DNA of 13,940 bases, from contig DAIPYL010000042.1 of NCBI GenBank assembly GCA_036782755.1, forward strand, positions 1-13,940, written 5' to 3'. The notes under the pieces were generated by a model that was not told the origin of the DNA, ran no database searches, and saw nothing but the letters and a program-made list of their open reading frames with translations. Made by a program: the position numbers and the translations under genes. This DNA comes from Jeotgalicoccus sp036782755 (GTDB taxonomy: Bacteria > Bacillota > Bacilli > Staphylococcales > Salinicoccaceae). This document shows positions 13,285-13,940 of this stretch, one piece after another. Each line of letters opens with the position of its first letter. The first letter of the stretch is position 1.

Positions 13285-13940
13285 ATGAGCCCAACAAAAG
13301 AAGATTATTTAAAGGTGCTGTTTGAACTTGGAGCGTGGAAAATCCAGGTGCCGAATAAAGAAATAGCCGAACGGCTGAGTATCTCTCCGCCGACGGTAAC
13401 CGAAATGATGAACAGTCTTGTTAAAGCAGGCTGGGTGGAATACACACCGTATAAAGGGAGCATGCTGTCAGAAGCAGGTGCCGAATATGCGAAAAGGCTG
13501 ATTCGAAAACACCGCTTATGGGAAGTGTTTCTCGTTAAAAATCTCGATTTCAATATCGATGAGGTCCACAACGAAGCTGAGGTTCTGGAACACTCGACGA
13601 GTGATATTCTTGCCGATCAGCTGGAAAAATATTTAGGCTATCCGGAACACTGCCCTCATGGCGGTGCGATACCGCTGGAGCTGATGGATACACAGGAAAA
13701 AATATCGATTCGTTTATCGGATATTAAAAACGACGATATCGTTAGCGTGGCGAGAATGTTAAATGAAGAGAAACTCGTGCAGCACTTTAAACGTGCCAAT
13801 CTGAACATCAATGACAACATTCAAATTACCGAGCGCGATAAAACCCTTGATTTACTGTACATTACAAACCACACGACCGGTGAGAACATTGAATTAAGCC
13901 GGACGATTGCGCAATACCTTTTTGTAGTTAATCAGAGTGA
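13285..13940 (+). CDS. mntR: DtxR/MntR-family metal-dependent repressor, C-terminus cut by window edge
   Basis: 218 codons are present and no stop is reached; relatives with this layout are about 214-220 aa, so only a few residues should be missing. Residues ~1-60 form the winged-helix DNA-binding domain (NKEIAERLSISPPTVTEMM), ~65-125 the dimerisation and metal domain, and ~145-218 a FeoA/SH3-like domain. Ligand-type residues are D7, H76, E80, H95, E99, E102 and H103. E99 stands where DtxR has Cys102, as in manganese-responsive B. subtilis MntR. CPHGG at 123-127 is typical of SirR-like proteins. GGAGGG precedes the ATG. With Mn bound it should repress the upstream transporter through the TTAGG-N4-CCTAA site. 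Confidence 0.92.
   Translation, partial: MSPTKEDYLKVLFELGAWKIQVPNKEIAERLSISPPTVTEMMNSLVKAGWVEYTPYKGSMLSEAGAEYAKRLIRKHRLWEVFLVKNLDFNIDEVHNEAEVLEHSTSDILADQLEKYLGYPEHCPHGGAIPLELMDTQEKISIRLSDIKNDDIVSVARMLNEEKLVQHFKRANLNINDNIQITERDKTLDLLYITNHTTGENIELSRTIAQYLFVVNQS

Overview
The window looks like a chromosomal piece of a low-GC Gram-positive coccus of the Staphylococcaceae/Salinicoccus-Jeotgalicoccus group. The 16S rRNA 5' end, the AGGAGG-type ribosome binding sites, the TTGACA/TATAAT-like promoters, and the Pdp, ProC, SirR/MntR-like and KbaA proteins all point there. A Jeotgalicoccus-like genus is my guess from the 16S text read by eye; I could not align it. There is no sign of an insertion sequence, prophage, CRISPR array or tRNA. 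The content is core metabolism and metal homeostasis.

Left part, minus strand (1-8865). All genes point left, towards the ribosomal RNA operon. Reading in the direction of transcription, an operon starts near 8900: a small protein of unknown function (106 aa after start correction), pyrimidine-nucleoside phosphorylase, a UDP-sugar/UDP-GlcNAc pyrophosphorylase-like nucleotidyltransferase, and a hemolysin III/PAQR membrane protein. It is followed by proC, which ends at an AT-rich hairpin with a T run, then by a YtcJ-type amidohydrolase. Next come mrp/salA and kbaA, overlapping by 4 nt and closed by a 15-bp hairpin terminator at 874-909. The next 520 bases hold no gene. They contain four consecutive, evenly spaced rRNA promoters in a degenerate repeat of about 90 nt, then the rRNA leader, then the first ~349 nt of 16S rRNA, which runs off the left edge.

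Right part, plus strand (8979-13940). A FabG-like short-chain dehydrogenase is transcribed divergently from the unknown-protein/pdp operon and ends at a strong 12-bp terminator hairpin. Then comes a complete metal ABC importer: lipoprotein, ATPase and two permeases, tightly packed or overlapping. Its promoter region carries a TTAGG-N4-CCTAA operator. A DtxR/MntR-family regulator with manganese-type ligands follows and is cut by the right edge a few residues before its expected end. The regulator, operator and transporter form a self-contained manganese-uptake circuit.

Most of the window is ordinary. The parts most worth a second look are the fourfold rrn promoter array with its inverted repeats, an Mrp/SalA protein with no cysteine at all, KbaA kept beside it in an apparent non-sporulator and carrying a long charged tail, a perfect 15-bp palindrome upstream of mrp, and the small unknown protein at the head of the pdp operon. 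I did not find a clearly new multi-gene system.
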